This document shows positions 45,401-57,556 of a DNA stretch of 64,000 bases, piece by piece. The stretch is from Ceratodon purpureus (Eukaryota; Streptophyta; Bryopsida; Pseudoditrichales; Ditrichaceae). Made by a program: the position numbers and the translations under genes. How positions within the stretch are numbered: the first letter of the stretch is position 1; every line of letters begins with the position of its first letter. A model generated the notes under the pieces. It worked only from the letters and a program-made list of their open reading frames with translations. It was not told the DNA's origin and did no database searches. The stretch covers positions 11,346,430 to 11,410,429 of the forward strand of contig CM026427.1 of NCBI GenBank assembly GCA_014871385.1, given 5' to 3'.

Positions 45401-48400
45401 TGGTCGTTAAGTTTGAACAGTGATTCCGCGCACGAATCTTGATTCTTAGTAGGGCCATAGATTTAGAGTCCAGGATCATGTGCATCACTATTCCATCACC
45501 GCTTTCATGAAGGAGACTCTCTCTGGAGCTATATGGCTTTTGTAGACTCCTCAAGCACTTGTTTGATGTCATAGACCTTCTGCTCATTTGACAGGTTTGT
45601 TATTTTGACCTTAGGTATCAGGCATGGCCACGACTCGTTATCGCATGAAAACTATAAAGAAGATCATGCTGCTCGTCGGGTATCGGAGGCTGGCAGTGAG
45701 TCAGCTCGAACTTTGATTGATATATCCAGAGATTTGCATGAAGGAGAACTTGCGAACGACGAATTACTTATCATCTCTGGAATGCTGGTATGTTGTGTCT
45801 CACATCTTTGTTGGTTAGTGTGATTATTGAGTGGGTTGAAGACATTGTCCACGAGGGAAAGATGGTGTACAATCTTGTTTCGTTTATAACTTTCATGTCA
45901 TCAAAGTCAGGCTAACGAAAATAGTGACGATCATGTCTAGAAAGGATTTTGGATATGTAAATCAATGTAAATGTTATGGGTTAAATTGCAGGTTAAAGGC
46001 ATTGGAGATGGAGACTGCTACGAGCTTGTTGACACAGTTGTGGGGAGCTCAATACTTCCTTGGCGCCCTTTCATTGAGTATACCTTTTCCGAGGACTCCA
46101 ACGAGGCAGTTAAGCCGGTCGTCGAACGTCTGCCACCAAGTTTTCCTCACGGAGGTACTCTTTCTTCTCTTTGAGCTTGTCTATCTGTGACCGTAAAATA
46201 AGGCTCAAGATTTCGTTTCGGAGGTTGTCGAGTAGAGGTTGAACTTTGTATGGACATTAAATAGGCTCACCTACCCATACACCTAAAGTGCACATCTTCA
46301 GCAATACCTATGAGTACTATAATTTTTTTTGGCACCAAGCAGTATTTTTTCCTTGAGAAATGAGAATGCGTCAATCTTATAGATACGTTGTGCATTTTGC
46401 AGGGGTTGCTGGCGGTCAGTTGGAGATTTATCGTGAGCATCTGATATGCACTCCAAAAGTTACAGCAGAAGGGGATATCAAGGAAGTGTGTTTACCACCT
46501 GAAGGTCTTGCTCGATTTCTGAGCCTGATTGGGTCGATCCCACTAGACAAGCAACGCTTAATGCCAAGGCATTGGGATTCAGAAGGCCGACCTCGAGGCT
46601 CCAAATCAGTTCCACCGTACTCCATTTATCACCATAGGTACGGCAATATCATGATTTATTATCGTATTGTAAGCAATCATTGACAAATATCAGGGCCTCC
46701 TTTAGTCTATTTTCGCAAGTGTATAGTCAGTATGGGCTCCTTCCTTTTCAGAGCAAGTATATAATGGGGTTCTTTGAATTTTTTGAAACCATTATTCTCT
46801 GCTGCTACAAATTTAGTTGAACGCATTTTGAACTTCGTGTCGATCAATTAACTGAACATTATCTCGTCATTCTCTAGATATATGTTGCAGAAAAACTTCG
46901 CTAGAGGGGCTTTTGGCGAAATTTGGTTAGCAGTTAAGCGACCGTGTTTGAAGGAAGACATTGATAAAAAGGAGTTCTTTCCTGTTCAAGATAATGCTTT
47001 CCTGCAGAACAACTCCTCCGAACGTGCAGGCTACATCCCTAACGGCAAATATTCTAGTAAACATCGCAGTACCGGTGGTTGGGCACCAGGACATTTTCGA
47101 CATAGTGACACATTTATATTGAAGAGAATCATGGTGCGTTTTGAACTTCAAACTTCTTGAGCTCTAGATATGTTGTGAATTTTCCTTGCACAAGCTTTCA
47201 GTTTTTTCTTGGCCTCATCCGTTGTGTTTGAATACCGTATACCAGGTTGCACCAGTTTATACCCATGTGTTGTGCTGATATATGACAGATCGAGAAGGGT
47301 GGCAATGTATATTTAAGTGGTCTCCGGGAAAAGCATTTTGGAGAAGTGTTCCTTAACGAAACTGATGTTTCTATGAGAATTGACCAAGGTTATCTAAATT
47401 CGGATTTAGGCGTCAATGGGAAGGGTTTTCATTGGACGGGTTCGTGGAGTGTGAAAAAAGTGTTGGAGTTCTTGAATTTTGCCAACGTGAGTAGTCAAAC
47501 TGAGGACCCTAATTCGGGTTTAGACCATATAGCGCGCTATGTTGAATCCTTTGAGTGGCCAGGTAAAGAATTGTGGCTCGTATTCCGTTATGAAGGGAAG
47601 TCGCTATCGAGCCTTTTATATAATGCAGGGGTGGATGCCGAGGATGACAGGGATCTCAAGGGTTTCAAAGTTGTGCAGCCATCGCCATGGTGGAGGTGGC
47701 TCAAAACAACAGAAGATGGTAGATCAGAGATGCGCAGCATTATACACCAGTTGCTACTAGCTGTCAAAGCGTGCCATGATCGCAATATCACTCATCGGGA
47801 CATCAAACCTGAAAACATGGTTGTCAATACGGATAGAGGAAGTGACTGGCCTTCCAACTTGACAGTGCGGATTATAGACTTTGGAAGTGCTATTGACCGA
47901 TATTCTTTGAAGCATCTATATAACCTTTCTGGTCCCTCTCAAGCAGAGCAAACAATAGAATATGCACCTCCAGAAGCTACTCTTAGCCAACACTGGCTTT
48001 ACTTTCATCCTGATCAAGCACATGTGTACGACATGTGGAGCGTTGGGATAGTAATGCTCGAGCTAGTGCTGGGCACCCCACACGTGTTCCAAATTAGTTC
48101 TCGTACCCGGGTTCTCCTGGACCAACAACTTGAAGGCATGGATGAAGCAGCCAAGAACACTATCTACTTACTGAGAGCATATTTGGAGATGTGCATCTTG
48201 CTTCCTGGAATCCCGCCGCATCATCACCATCACCATCAAGCAGGTTCTGTTGAGCAATTTGAAGAAGTGCGCTTGGCAGCTTGGAAGTGTACCGAGGAGG
48301 CGGTCATGCAACAAATCAAGCAGCGGGACCCCCTTGGCATTGGAATTCCAGATGTATGGGCACTCCGACTTCTTCGTGAGCTATTGCAGTGGTATCCTGA

Positions 48401-48464
48401 GGATCGAATTTCAGTGGATGAGGCTTTAAAGCATCCTTATTTCCATCCAAGTCAGCAACGTTGA
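42463..48464 (+). CDS. PP2C phosphatase fused to a protein kinase, with signal peptide
   Basis: Twelve exons fit: 42463-42596, 42712-42821, 43069-43427, 43543-43690, 43960-44215, 44403-44580, about 44870-45252, 45595-45787, 45992-46154, 46403-46637, 46878-47133, 47289-48464, about 1,196 residues. The exon 6/7 join is uncertain. Residues 1-20 ([19 protein letters not shown]) form a signal peptide or membrane anchor. The PP2C domain has RPRQEDR (63-69), DGHGG (96-100), [37 protein letters not shown] and [10 protein letters not shown], so all metal ligands are present. The kinase has a Gly loop ARGAFGE (~728), FILKRI Lys, HRDIKPEN (974), DFG (1002) and PPEAT, so it looks active. There is a ~60-residue insert between the Gly loop and the Lys, and a natural six-His run at 48219-48236. 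Arabidopsis has neighbouring PP2C and kinase gene models that may be one such gene (memory, not checked). Confidence 0.88.
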
Positions 48465-49243
48465 TTGAAACTTTTTCTTCAGTTCCTGAAATATGCGCAG
48501 GACTTATATGATGGTCATGAGTCACAGATGATTATGCTACGTCAAATCAGGCATAGGGGGTCTTGTATCCTATTTGAGGTACTCTCTCCCTAGCTTCTTT
48601 CTTTCCAGTGCCATCAGTATTACTAGTGTAGTTGCTGTACAATTTTTGAACCTTTTCTTTCAAGTTTGGTATATGACCTTTTCTACTCATCCGCAGGATT
48701 CGGTGTTCAACCTCGCAATTGCTCTATTGCAAGACAAGAAAAGACCTCTTGCAGCTGCTGTGACATGGATAAGCCCCCCATTATCATCATTTCTGCGTTA
48801 CGTTTCTGTTTCTCAGCATTGATGACAACTTGGGTCTGAAGGACTTTATTTTCTGAAGGGGGAGAGTGCGTGCTATTGATTCTTATGATGCAGTTGCAGT
48901 TCATTTTTGCCACAGTCGAATTACATTAGAGGGATGTGATACTCCTATTGGCGAGGCCATATGTGATACTGCAGTTTCTTTCACTTTGTATCTGGACATG
49001 TACGATTGACGACTTGACTTCACCTGGTTTGTCTGTTTTGCACGTTTTAGACAATGCCGTGTGGCACATGTTAAGTGCTACCAAAATGCATATTATGGCA
49101 TTGTTTCCCTGACCACCTGAATGGAAGTCACCAAAATAGTTCTGAACGTAACTAGATATTATGATAGCAGAGCCAGTGCAGGGAGAAGTTCAGGAACTGA
49201 TTCGTTGTTGAATCACATGGGCATGTGTTACTTCAGACATCTG
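48465..49243. other. Convergent 3' flanks of the phosphatase-kinase and XS genes
   Basis: About 780 bp between two stop codons facing each other. It should hold both 3' UTRs. No other feature is seen. Confidence 0.5.
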
Positions 49244-52200
49244 TTATAATATGTTCCTGCTTACAATTTTCCAGTTCTGAACGTACTTGCGTGTGGGATC
49301 AAACACCTCCATGTGCCTAGGCTCAGCCAAGTAACCATAGAGGACCCTTTTAGGTTTTCCTGTGTCGTCCAAGCGCACAAAATCAGTGCCGTCTTTGATA
49401 CTCTCTGGACCTAGTTGTCTCCATCGGGGTTTAACAGCCAGCCACTCAGTGTAGCCCCTGGCATTCATCTTGAATTGCTTGTGCAGGGTGGTTGCGTCAG
49501 CCAAAGCCTGCCTGGAGGATGGGAACTCAACAAGTACTCGCCCCTTGTGTCCATTCTTCCCACAGATCGGCCTGAAGGTGTGATTTCCCTTGTGTGCCAA
49601 TGCTACTGCAACCACAGCATGCCCATCAGCAAGCAAGAAGTAGAGAGTCTGGAAAGGAGCAGAGGTATTTGCTGAAGAGCATGTTCAATGAAATGACTAC
49701 ACTTTAGCTGGATTATATACATGGGCATCCCTGGCGGTTGACGTACCTTCGAGAACTTCGGTAAGTTCTGCTTCATCCACACCCTTCCATTGTCCATCGG
49801 GACCTTTTTCCGTGCGTGTATTTTCCAGCACCAGTACTGGAGGCCATACCATTATGTCATCAGCTGGCTTTTTTGAAGACTTGTCGATTGATTTGTTGAC
49901 TTGATCTAGTGCCACCATGTCAAAGTTCATGAGTTCGCAGATAGCCCGTGCATAACCTCGGTGCTCGGCCATCTTGATCTTCTTCATAGTCTTCGCATGC
50001 GACACCAGTGCCTTGACATCTGGGACGCATTTTATTTTCCTGAGAAAACAATTTACCTTGTGGTATTTAGTCCAGATTTCATCTGCTACAAACATGCTGA
50101 GCTACATGAACTAAGTTACGTGATTGGAATCTGTAAGTGCGGAGACCCAGGTAGCTCCTCCATCTACATAATTACTCGCTATTACCATCATGCATCAATG
50201 TGGAAATACCATCATGCATCAATGTGGAAATACCATCTTACCCTCCGAGGTTGCAGACATCGCACGTTAGACGTTCTGCGGATTCAAATCCTTCTTTCCA
50301 GCTCTTATCATCTGCAAATAATCGCAAGTATCGAATGACAGCTCGTTCCTCCCGCTGACACGCCTCTTCATCGTAATCTTGGTCATTTGCACTCGTGCAT
50401 ACCGAGTCGAAGGAGCTTTCAGACTTTTCTGGAGCTGGTGTCGCAGGGGCCTGGTACAGTGGGGATGGTTTCCAGGCAAGTGTCTTCTCACCCTTTGCAC
50501 CTATGAGACACAACGGCGTAACGTGAATTTAATAGCGCTATTTACCGTGTCAGGACGAAACAATACAAGTCTTAGACGCACAGCTTGCCCTGGAAGTGTT
50601 AGAATAAAAAGCGGTTTTGTATATTCCAGGATAATAGTACCTGTCTCTTACCTGTGGAGAGGAATGTTTTGTTAAGTTGCAAAATCGATTTGAGGATTTT
50701 AGTATAGGTGATGTACCAATGGCGTTTTTTATTTTTCAGCCAATGTGAACATAAAGTAGCAGTTGATTTTATGAAGAGATTGACACTCCGGATTAATAGG
50801 TGATGTTACCATCTTCCGACTTGACTTGACACCAATACTGCAAAGTGATCAGATATCCGAGAAGAGGCAATGGTTTTCACCTGGATGGATCAGATCCTGA
50901 TCTGGCACAACAACAAGGTCGCATTCTGCATTGCCATCATGATTCTCGCTTAAGTCCAGATTGTCACCGTCATCAATGAAGTCAGGGGGATCATACTGCA
51001 TGAGACCTCCAGATTCGGATCTTGGCACCGCCCGGAGACCGTGCCTGGCGTCAAAAGGGATTCCGCTTTGTCTTGCTCCACGACCATGGACCAAGCCTTC
51101 TAAATCGCAGGGTTCCGGGGAAAGGGATACATCCGAGCTGTCGATTCTTTTGAGTCGACCTGATACGGTAAGCGACGGAGTGGAGAGTTCCTGGGGCCTC
51201 GACTCTGCATCCGATTCTAACATGATTTTATCACCTCGTAATGCAGGTCCTGCCCCTGGCGGACCAGCTGGGTTCAAGCAATCCCATTTTTCGACATTCC
51301 TCAAGCGCAATGTCATGCGACTGGCCGTATCCATGGGGCCATTGGTAGGGGTGGATACGTCTTGTCCACAGATTCCAGAGCCTTCGTCAGATTTCGAGGT
51401 CCGATTTTGAGTTCTCCCTGTTCCATTCCTTCGTGCCGACCTGACCCTTGACCTCGGACCATCTCGGGACGAATGATGACGGTCAGACCTATCCGGGCGT
51501 ACATTCCGGTATCGATGCTCGCCGTGACCATTTCCTCTCTCCCTGTGCTCACCCTGCCCACTTCCTCGTTCTTTATGTTCGCCATGGCCGTGACCATGAC
51601 CGCCACCTCCGCGCTCTGGTTTTCTGTCGCTGGACTCTCGCGCCTTCTCGAGCTCGCTCCAGTTTCTGCCGCGACTAGATGGGCGATTGTTATTGTTGGG
51701 TGTACCTGTAGGCGGCGGCGTGTCCCAGGGCGAAACGAATATTTCTAGAGGCGACGATCTTTCTGCATGACCAGTGAAGCAGGTCAGAAGACAATCACCC
51801 TTGAGATGCCAGTAATTGGAAGCTTGGATAGCGACCTTACATTCTGCAGTCATTTGAGAAATGGAGCTATTATGTAAGTTAGAGAAGGAATTATGGCTTC
51901 GATTGGAGTCCATCGTACCACATTGTCTTGCATCGTCTCGCGGATTCTCAACCCTGCGAAGCTCGGATGGGTGCAGCTCGTGAAGGCGTGTTTCGACTGC
52001 AAGGCCAGGACGTTCATCTCTGATACTTCCATAGAGCCGATCATATGATCTGAGATCAGCTGTAGATGGTCGCAAATCCTTGTTTGTTGTTGCACTGGCG
52101 AGATCACTTTGCAATGCCTTGGAGTCACAAGGATCAGCAGTTCCATATCTAACGTCATTACCTACTTCTCGTCCGAGTGGGTCATGGGCTATGGGCCTAT

Positions 52201-52607
52201 CTGGACCTGGACTTTAAAGCAACTTCGTCAAGATGACAGAATTGGAAATGACAGAACCTTGAGAGCATGTGTTGAGAAACAGGAGTGTGCTAACTTTCAT
52301 ATTCATGCTGCAACAAACAATCAGGGGCAAGCTGCTGTAAAGATCACATACCATCAAAGAAGAAATGTGTTGGATACTTTGTCGCAAGCCACTGCGAACA
52401 TTCGGCCAGATCCTCGGACGAGCACGGGCGAGCGATGGGTGTTCCAGTGGGAGTTGCCAACGCAAATGCGAAGTGGTTGCTATCGCCCAATTGGACTTTG
52501 TGTGCAATCAGCCCGAATTCACAAAGTACTTCCTTCAATTTCCTCTTCCTCTCGAACCTCTTCATGGTCTCCTCTGGTGTCTCCATCATCATCCTTTGGT
52601 AATCCAT
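49244..52607 (-). CDS. SGS3-like protein with zf-XS and XS domains
   Basis: XS proteins such as SGS3 bind double-stranded RNA with 5' overhangs and act with RDR6 in plant small-RNA pathways. Five exons (minus strand): 52607-52352, 52059-50881, 50500-50242, 50039-49747, 49605-49244, giving 782 residues. All four junctions keep frame. The N-terminal half is Gly/Arg/His-rich and disordered, including HGHGHGEHKERGSGQGEHR-type repeats. The zf-XS finger spans the exon 3/4 join (LTCDVCNLGG/KIKCVPDVKALVSH). The XS domain has WPPVLVLENTRTEKGPDGQW and, across the exon 4/5 join, FRPICGKNGHKGRVLVEFP. The protein ends about 70 residues after the XS core, without the long C-terminal coiled coil or XH domain of SGS3 and the FDM/IDN2 proteins. 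It therefore belongs to the shorter XS branch or has lost that part. Exon 1 is the least certain. Confidence 0.82.
50182..50229 (+). repeat. 24-bp tandem duplication in an intron
   Basis: TACCATCATGCATCAATGTG plus four more bases (GAAA) occurs twice in a row (50182-50205 and 50206-50229), followed by the start of a third copy. It lies in intron 3 of the XS gene, right beside the minus-strand donor site at about 50241, and could influence splicing only slightly. Confidence 0.85.
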
Positions 52608-54290
52608 TTTCTTCTTAGCCCCCCTCGAAATCTAGAGCAACTCAGTGTTCACCTCCAAATCCAGAGTTTCATCGCGTCCATTCTGTCTCCCTGCTCTTCA
52701 TCCCTGCCCATCCCAATACTCATCAATATCGCTTTTCTCATTCCAGGACACATTCAGACGCCTTTAATATGATCTTCTCTGGAATATGCTGCAAACTTGG
52801 TAGACTGTCAAGCTCGTCACGCATTTAAACTGTGTCAGTGTCGTTTAATATTAGGACCCCAAGCAGTCAGATTCAAGGAGTCAGGGTCTATCCTAGTGGG
52901 AGAAAATGTCACAACTCTGGCTCTCGGATCCCGCTAGACCAACAGGTTTATTGTAGATGGATACAAAACAGGCATCTTTGCAACTGCAATCGCAAATGAC
53001 CTAACTTATTGGAATATGTACAGAATCTTCAGAGCTTTTGTGAAAAATCTGCCGCCTCTCAAGGTAACCCAGTGCCGATTGCTGCACCTGTCCTTCTACC
53101 CCTAACCTCTGATGTTTCTCTTCTCGTTTTATCTCCCGTACCACAGTGCTCACTTTCATGCATTACGGACATCATTTGCAACTGTGGAATGTCTGACAGT
53201 TAGTCGGAATCCAGGACAAGGAGTATGTAACGGGCGTTGTCACCAGGGACGCCCTGCGCCTGGCCTGAACCCCCGCTGCAGTGAGCCGTACTCCGACCGC
53301 CGAGGAACAAGCATTCATACGGTAATCATGCATGTAACTTAGCAGGAATTGCTCCTTTCACAACTTACAGAGATCGAGACCCTAGTTGTCATTTAGTTCG
53401 TCATCGTTCTCGTATTGAAAACACTGCCCACATCCTGGACGACTACTTTACATACTGCACCTTGATCTGACTTCGGATTCCTGATTTCAATGACTAAAAA
53501 ACTCGAGAGGTACCTGCGTACCGACCTTCTTGAAGAGAGACTAAGAAAGCGCGCAGGCAGGCGTTGGGGAAGACATCCACATTGAGAGCTTGATTGGTCT
53601 CGTCGCTTGACTGCAGCAGCAGCTCCTCATGATCGAGAACCCATGGACTATCCCAGCAATGGTTCGGCCGTCTTGATCACTCTCATAAGATCGATGAGTC
53701 ATGTGCAAAACTCGTAACGGAAAATGGAAAACTCTAACGGAGGTCGTACGCGGCAACACTGAGTATACATGGGTGTAGCAATGCACCCCTGGCTGAGGCT
53801 CCCTCCAGACACACCAATGTTGTGGGACAGACAAATTCGGGAGAGCAGTGCCACTCCTCTTGTGAGAAAAAACGCGAGACTGCCGCAACTACTCGATCTT
53901 TGTTCAGCCGGCCCCAAATACGAAGGTCGAAGTCTGTAGCTTTGAAACCATGCTCCTCGCTTACACTACTCTGTATCTGCGAGCGGGTGAGGTCTGAAGA
54001 GAGGAATCTAGGTCAGGAATTAATCGGGAAAAAAAAGAACAAGAAATTTATGGTGGCGGGGAGTGATCTCGCAATGGCAATCCATCTGCAAGGTATGTCA
54101 GGACGATGACGACAAACGGAGAGGTTGTTGCAGGGCAGGTTGGGAGTTTCTTGCCTGGCCTGACTGCCTTATTAGGGAAGGAGACGAAGGTGGTTGCAAA
54201 GAGACTGGGTCCTTCCCTAGCTAACAGAGTATCGCCCGCCATCCATCCATCCAATTCGACCATCAATCGAGTCTCAACTACTACTTAACG
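52608..54290. other. Intergenic region upstream of the XS gene
   Basis: Moderately GC-balanced sequence with short frames on both strands (for example 53541-53888 minus and 53822-54109 plus), none with a recognisable motif or splice chain. It contains the XS gene promoter. No gene is claimed. Confidence 0.4.
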
Positions 54291-54293
54291 TCT

Positions 54294-54389
54294 CATCCAG
54301 AGCATCTCACACACATTTTTTGGGAATGTCCAAAGAGTAGAAAAATCCACTTTAAACACCATAAATATTTTCTCAAATGTGTAGTATAA
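54294..54389 (+). mobile_element. Short LINE remnant (zinc-finger tail of ORF2)
   Basis: The plus-strand frame at 54294-54389 reads HPEHLTHIFWECPKSRKIHF and then a stop. The core HLTHIFWECP matches the zf-RVT motif (ExxxHiFWxCp) found after the reverse transcriptase in plant LINEs. Nothing else of a LINE is recognisable on either side, so this is a small fragment. It is not related to the big LINE at 12-25 kb, whose finger reads differently. Confidence 0.5.
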
Positions 54390-56100
54390 AAAAATCTATA
54401 TCCCTGTAAAGCTCTTGCACTCCCCTACGTCTATAAAAAGAATACAAAAAAAATCACGTCTCAAATTGATAGTGTAGGAACCTATTTTAATTTTCAAAAA
54501 ACCTCATTCCAAGGCTATGACTAATTAGGGGTGAAGAGGCTAGTGTGAATAGAGTGTATGTTGGTTGACTATTTTGAACATGTTTCCAAAAGATAATAGA
54601 AAACTATTTGAACATGATTGGTTGACTCTTTCTTTAGTAGAATTTGTATAAGTCTTCTAAATTTTTTGCGCTATTCAAACGTTCAATATTGCCATTGTTA
54701 CAATTTTCCATCAAATAAAAATTATAAAATTTCACACTATTTTTAATTTAAGTTTACTTTTAGATAAATAACATACACTCACATTATTTGCAATTGAATT
54801 AATGTTGTGAACTTACTTCCCTTGCTTATCAAAAAACCAATAGCCACTGCAAGTAAATTTTATTTAACTTTGAAGTAAAGGATATTGCACCCTACAAGTG
54901 GAGAATGTTATACACGCTCTAAATAAATCTATGCCAAATTAACAACAATTCTAATTATTCTACAAACTCATTTTATTTTGGAGAAACAACCAAAAGCTTG
55001 CATTGAAATATTTGCTTCAACAAATCAACCAAAGCATACTGGTAATGAACTCCTAAATAACATCATATACCATACTTTACAGGCAGCTCCATCACCACTC
55101 ATTTGAATTATTAATTAATTTTAAAATTTGGTTTTCAGCAATATTTTTTTATTTTTTTTGAATTTAAATTTTTATGAAATAAATAGCCTTGAGCTCAATT
55201 TCCATCAACAATTGATGAAGTTTTATTGGATGTTTGTTATTTTATGTTATGTGATCACTTTGAACATTTTTAATTCCATTGACGATTGTAAAATTGGAGA
55301 AAGGTTTACACACTATAAAAGTATAGGAAAATTAAGCGGTACTGTGTAGGAATGGTGTACATTACAAAGATCTAAACCCAGGCAAGATGTTCTCTAAAAT
55401 CTAAGACAATTGTAGAATGTAGACGGCATATAGGCAGGCGTAAGGGTAGTTCGGATGGGTAGCGAAATTGAAGTTGAAGTTGAAAACTTGAAAGGTTGTT
55501 TGAATTTTGAAAGGTAGTATAGATTATATATATGGCTATTCAAAAAACATATTCAAAAGTAATTTCAAACAAAATTAAAAATCAATTGATATATTTCAAA
55601 AACAAAACCATTGCTAGACTTCATTCATTTTTTTTCTTCTAAATTTTATTCTATTTCATATTTACGTGAACACTTTATATTTTTTATATTCAAATTTAAA
55701 ATATATAACTCAATATATTGTCTATTAATATTTTGAATTACATTATTTTGAAATATATATATATATAGTGTTATTTTCATATAATGTTACAATTTTATTT
55801 GTATATACATACCAAACTTGGAAAGGATTGCAGGACTTAAAAGATATAAAAATTAGATCTGAGATGAAATTTTTTATACTAAATATGATTATTAAATTTC
55901 TACTATTCCATATATACATATATACATATATACATATAAATATAACTATTGTTTTTGACTTAAACATAAAATCAAAGATTAAATTAAAAATGACTCAATA
56001 TCTTATATTTTATTATATTTTAGATTATCAAAAAGATACAATAATCTTTCCTAATGCATACAAATCTCCACAAAGTAAATGTATAAATATCTTTGCCACA
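54390..56100. other. AT-rich intergenic DNA
   Basis: No coding feature. A stretch at about 55625-55735 (…TTTCATATTTACGTGAACAC…) resembles the ends of the direct repeats at 56.5 and 60.8 kb and may be a third, partial copy. Confidence 0.4.
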
Positions 56101-56103
56101 TAG

Positions 56104-56650
56104 AAAAAAATATGTAGTAGGCTATAAGCCTCCACAAATCATTAGTGACTACAACACCAATATATAATCATTTCTAGAAGCCAACATAAATCTATAATTT
56201 AAAACATTAATACACTTACTTTGAAAAGGGATTTTTCACAAACAAAGTGGTTATAGTTTCCAAATAATTTATGTTACAATAGAATTACAAACTTTAAAAT
56301 CAAATCTTATTTACTTAAAAGGTTTCTTTAACTTCCAAAGATTAAGAAAATTAAATATGTGTATTAAAAAGTAAATTTAAATGAATCTATATACATCTTT
56401 AAAACATTGTAATGGCCTACAAGCCACCAAAATAGTAAGCACTGAGGTAACCATTTTGAATTCATTTCTAAAACACAAAAGAATAAAACTACACAAATAA
56501 AAATTTAAAAAATTTAAAATAAAAACAACACATCCATTTTATTATTTTATCTTATTTCATTATTACATGAACAATTTATATATTTTTATATTAAAATTAA
56601 AATATTAAGATTTTTGTCCAGAGAGGTGTGTAGTATTGCACTGCCCAAAT
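56104..56650 (+). repeat. Long direct repeat, copy 1
   Basis: This stretch of about 550 bp (with TAAGCCTCCACAAATCATTA near its start and AACATTGTAATGGCCTACAA later) recurs in the same orientation at 60345-60865. By eye the identity is high in the first 350 bp and fades afterwards. No protein-coding frame lies in it. Confidence 0.75.
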
Positions 56651-57505
56651 TGTTTGAAATAAAATAAAAAAATAATTAAAGATGATAAATAGGATAAAAG
56701 AACATACATAAAATAACATTATGTCACAAAAAAATTATTGAGTTAAAAAATTTCAAATTTTCAAAATGTGAGAGCTGCTACATAGATTATATGTTGTAGT
56801 CAAATAACCTCAAATTCAGAAGCAATCTATAGTAATATCACAAACAAATTTCTTACATATCTAAATAAGTCCAAATTTGAAAGAGTCTACACATGTATTT
56901 AAAAATAAATAAATAGATAAATAAATATAAAAATAAATATTACATATTTCATTATAATTGATTTAAATCAAACTATAAAAACCGTTAATATACACAACAA
57001 TGAAAATTTCAGCATTTATCTTGCACATTTAAGTTTTTTACGTTTTCACACTCGTCAAATAAAATTTGAAATATATAATAACATTTGAAATATATAAAAA
57101 ATACGAGAAATTAATTTAAAATATTTTTTAAAATATTAAATTTCTACCAAATTATATAGAATTAAATCACATTCAACAAATAACTTTAAAAGCAAAAACT
57201 TAATATGAATTAAAATACATATAATGTTTGATTGTCAAATTACTTTAAACACGTTTTTAATAATACTTTCATGTTTTGACATATGATTAAATGTCAAAAT
57301 ATTTTATATTTATCTTTACCAGATTAGAAATATTTTAATCTTCGTAAATGATTGTTTCTACTAAGTAAAACAGTTTTATAACAAATTTATTTTAAGTTTA
57401 TATAAAATATTAATTCATAAAGCAAAATTCATTTATCACTTCTATATTGTACATTTTATTTAATAATATATTTTAAATACATTAATTTTTTCCACTAATT
57501 TTATT

Positions 57506-57507
<2 letters not shown>

Positions 57508-57541
<34 letters not shown>
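57508..57541. repeat. (AT)n microsatellite
   Basis: An uninterrupted AT dinucleotide run of about 34 bp at the outer edge of the long inverted repeat. A related ATATATGTCT repeat marks the other edge at 60255-60312. Confidence 0.95.
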
Positions 57542-57543
<2 letters not shown>

Positions 57544-57556
57544 TTAATTTTTTTTT

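Noticed and set aside
48219-48236. His6 tag as a cloning or vector contaminant
   Set aside because: It lies within a continuous kinase exon with normal intron-containing host DNA on both sides.
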